NCBI GenBank assembly: GCA_002685335.1
Contig: NYWY01000005.1
Span: forward strand, 1 to 31,470
Reading direction: 5' to 3'
From: Planctomycetaceae bacterium
GTDB lineage: Bacteria; Planctomycetota; Phycisphaerae; Phycisphaerales; SM1A02
DNA length: 31,470 nucleotides
A program made the translations under genes and the position numbers. The notes under the pieces are model-generated. The model searched no databases, was not told the DNA's origin, and was given only the letters and a program-made list of their open reading frames with translations. Below are positions 31,403 to 31,470 of this stretch, one piece after another (within the stretch, counting starts at the first letter, position 1; each line of letters begins with the position of its first letter).

Positions 31403-31470
31403 ATGACGCCAACCATCCTCTACCTGGCCACCCTCGCCGGCGCGGTCGGGCTCTTCCTGATCATGAGACC
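31403..31470 (+). CDS. Partial gene: N-terminus of a membrane or exported protein
   Basis: Only 22 codons are visible before the window ends. They read MTPTILYLATLAGAVGLFLIMR, a hydrophobic membrane span or uncleaved signal. The ATG is the first in frame after a stop. The family cannot be named from this fragment. Confidence 0.5.
   Translation, partial: MTPTILYLATLAGAVGLFLIMR

Overview
This window is GC-rich bacterial chromosome with genes packed on both strands. It most resembles a planctomycete of the Phycisphaerae type. The main reason is a secreted beta-helix protein ending in a dockerin-like GDLDGDGVVD...DINGDGNVD tail, which is typical of that class. Supporting signs are many secreted proteins of unknown function and heavy use of CGA/CGG arginine codons. 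This taxonomic reading is an inference; no rRNA is present.

Layout. Positions 1-1676 (minus strand) hold an intact tRNA-Gly(UCC), a beta-helix/dockerin gene, and a second copy of the tRNA's 3' half plus its terminator, as in a tRNA-associated insertion or duplication. Positions 2027-6036 (plus) carry an M1-type metallopeptidase, a 7-TM protein and an MFS-type transporter. Positions 6038-7465 (minus) encode an SRPBCC/NAD-epimerase fusion. Positions 7607-10989 (plus) hold a GmhA-type sugar isomerase translationally coupled to three related envelope thioredoxin-like proteins: a MauE/DoxX-like fusion, a lipoprotein and a polytopic membrane protein.

Positions 11071-17220 (minus) contain a sigma-70-family (ECF-type) factor with a coupled one-TM partner, a large secreted unknown, tilS and a degenerate receiver protein. 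Upstream on the same strand are ubiE/menG and a B12-binding-fold protein that lacks the cobalamin-ligating His. Positions 17364-18957 (plus) hold an amidohydrolase-fold protein that has lost its metal ligands and a small putative lipoprotein. Positions 18978-26704 (minus) contain a POT transporter with a GspG-like extracytoplasmic insert coupled to a Nudix protein, a YyaL-DsbD fusion coupled to a one-domain asparaginase, and two related membrane proteins. Positions 26833-31076 hold pheA (chorismate mutase/prephenate dehydratase), a small membrane protein, a DUF2092-like protein ending in a cysteine-less thioredoxin-like domain, and the pgsA-pgpA pair for phosphatidylglycerol synthesis. A truncated membrane-protein gene starts at 31403.

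Two themes run through the window. First, many genes have a TANNNT hexamer ending 6-7 nt before the start codon, which points to leaderless transcripts. Second, envelope thiol-redox or thioredoxin-fold proteins recur (three at 8233-10989, one at 22440, one at 28573). Several enzyme folds have also lost catalytic residues (receiver, B12-binding, amidohydrolase, thioredoxin-like), which suggests reuse as binding or sensing proteins.
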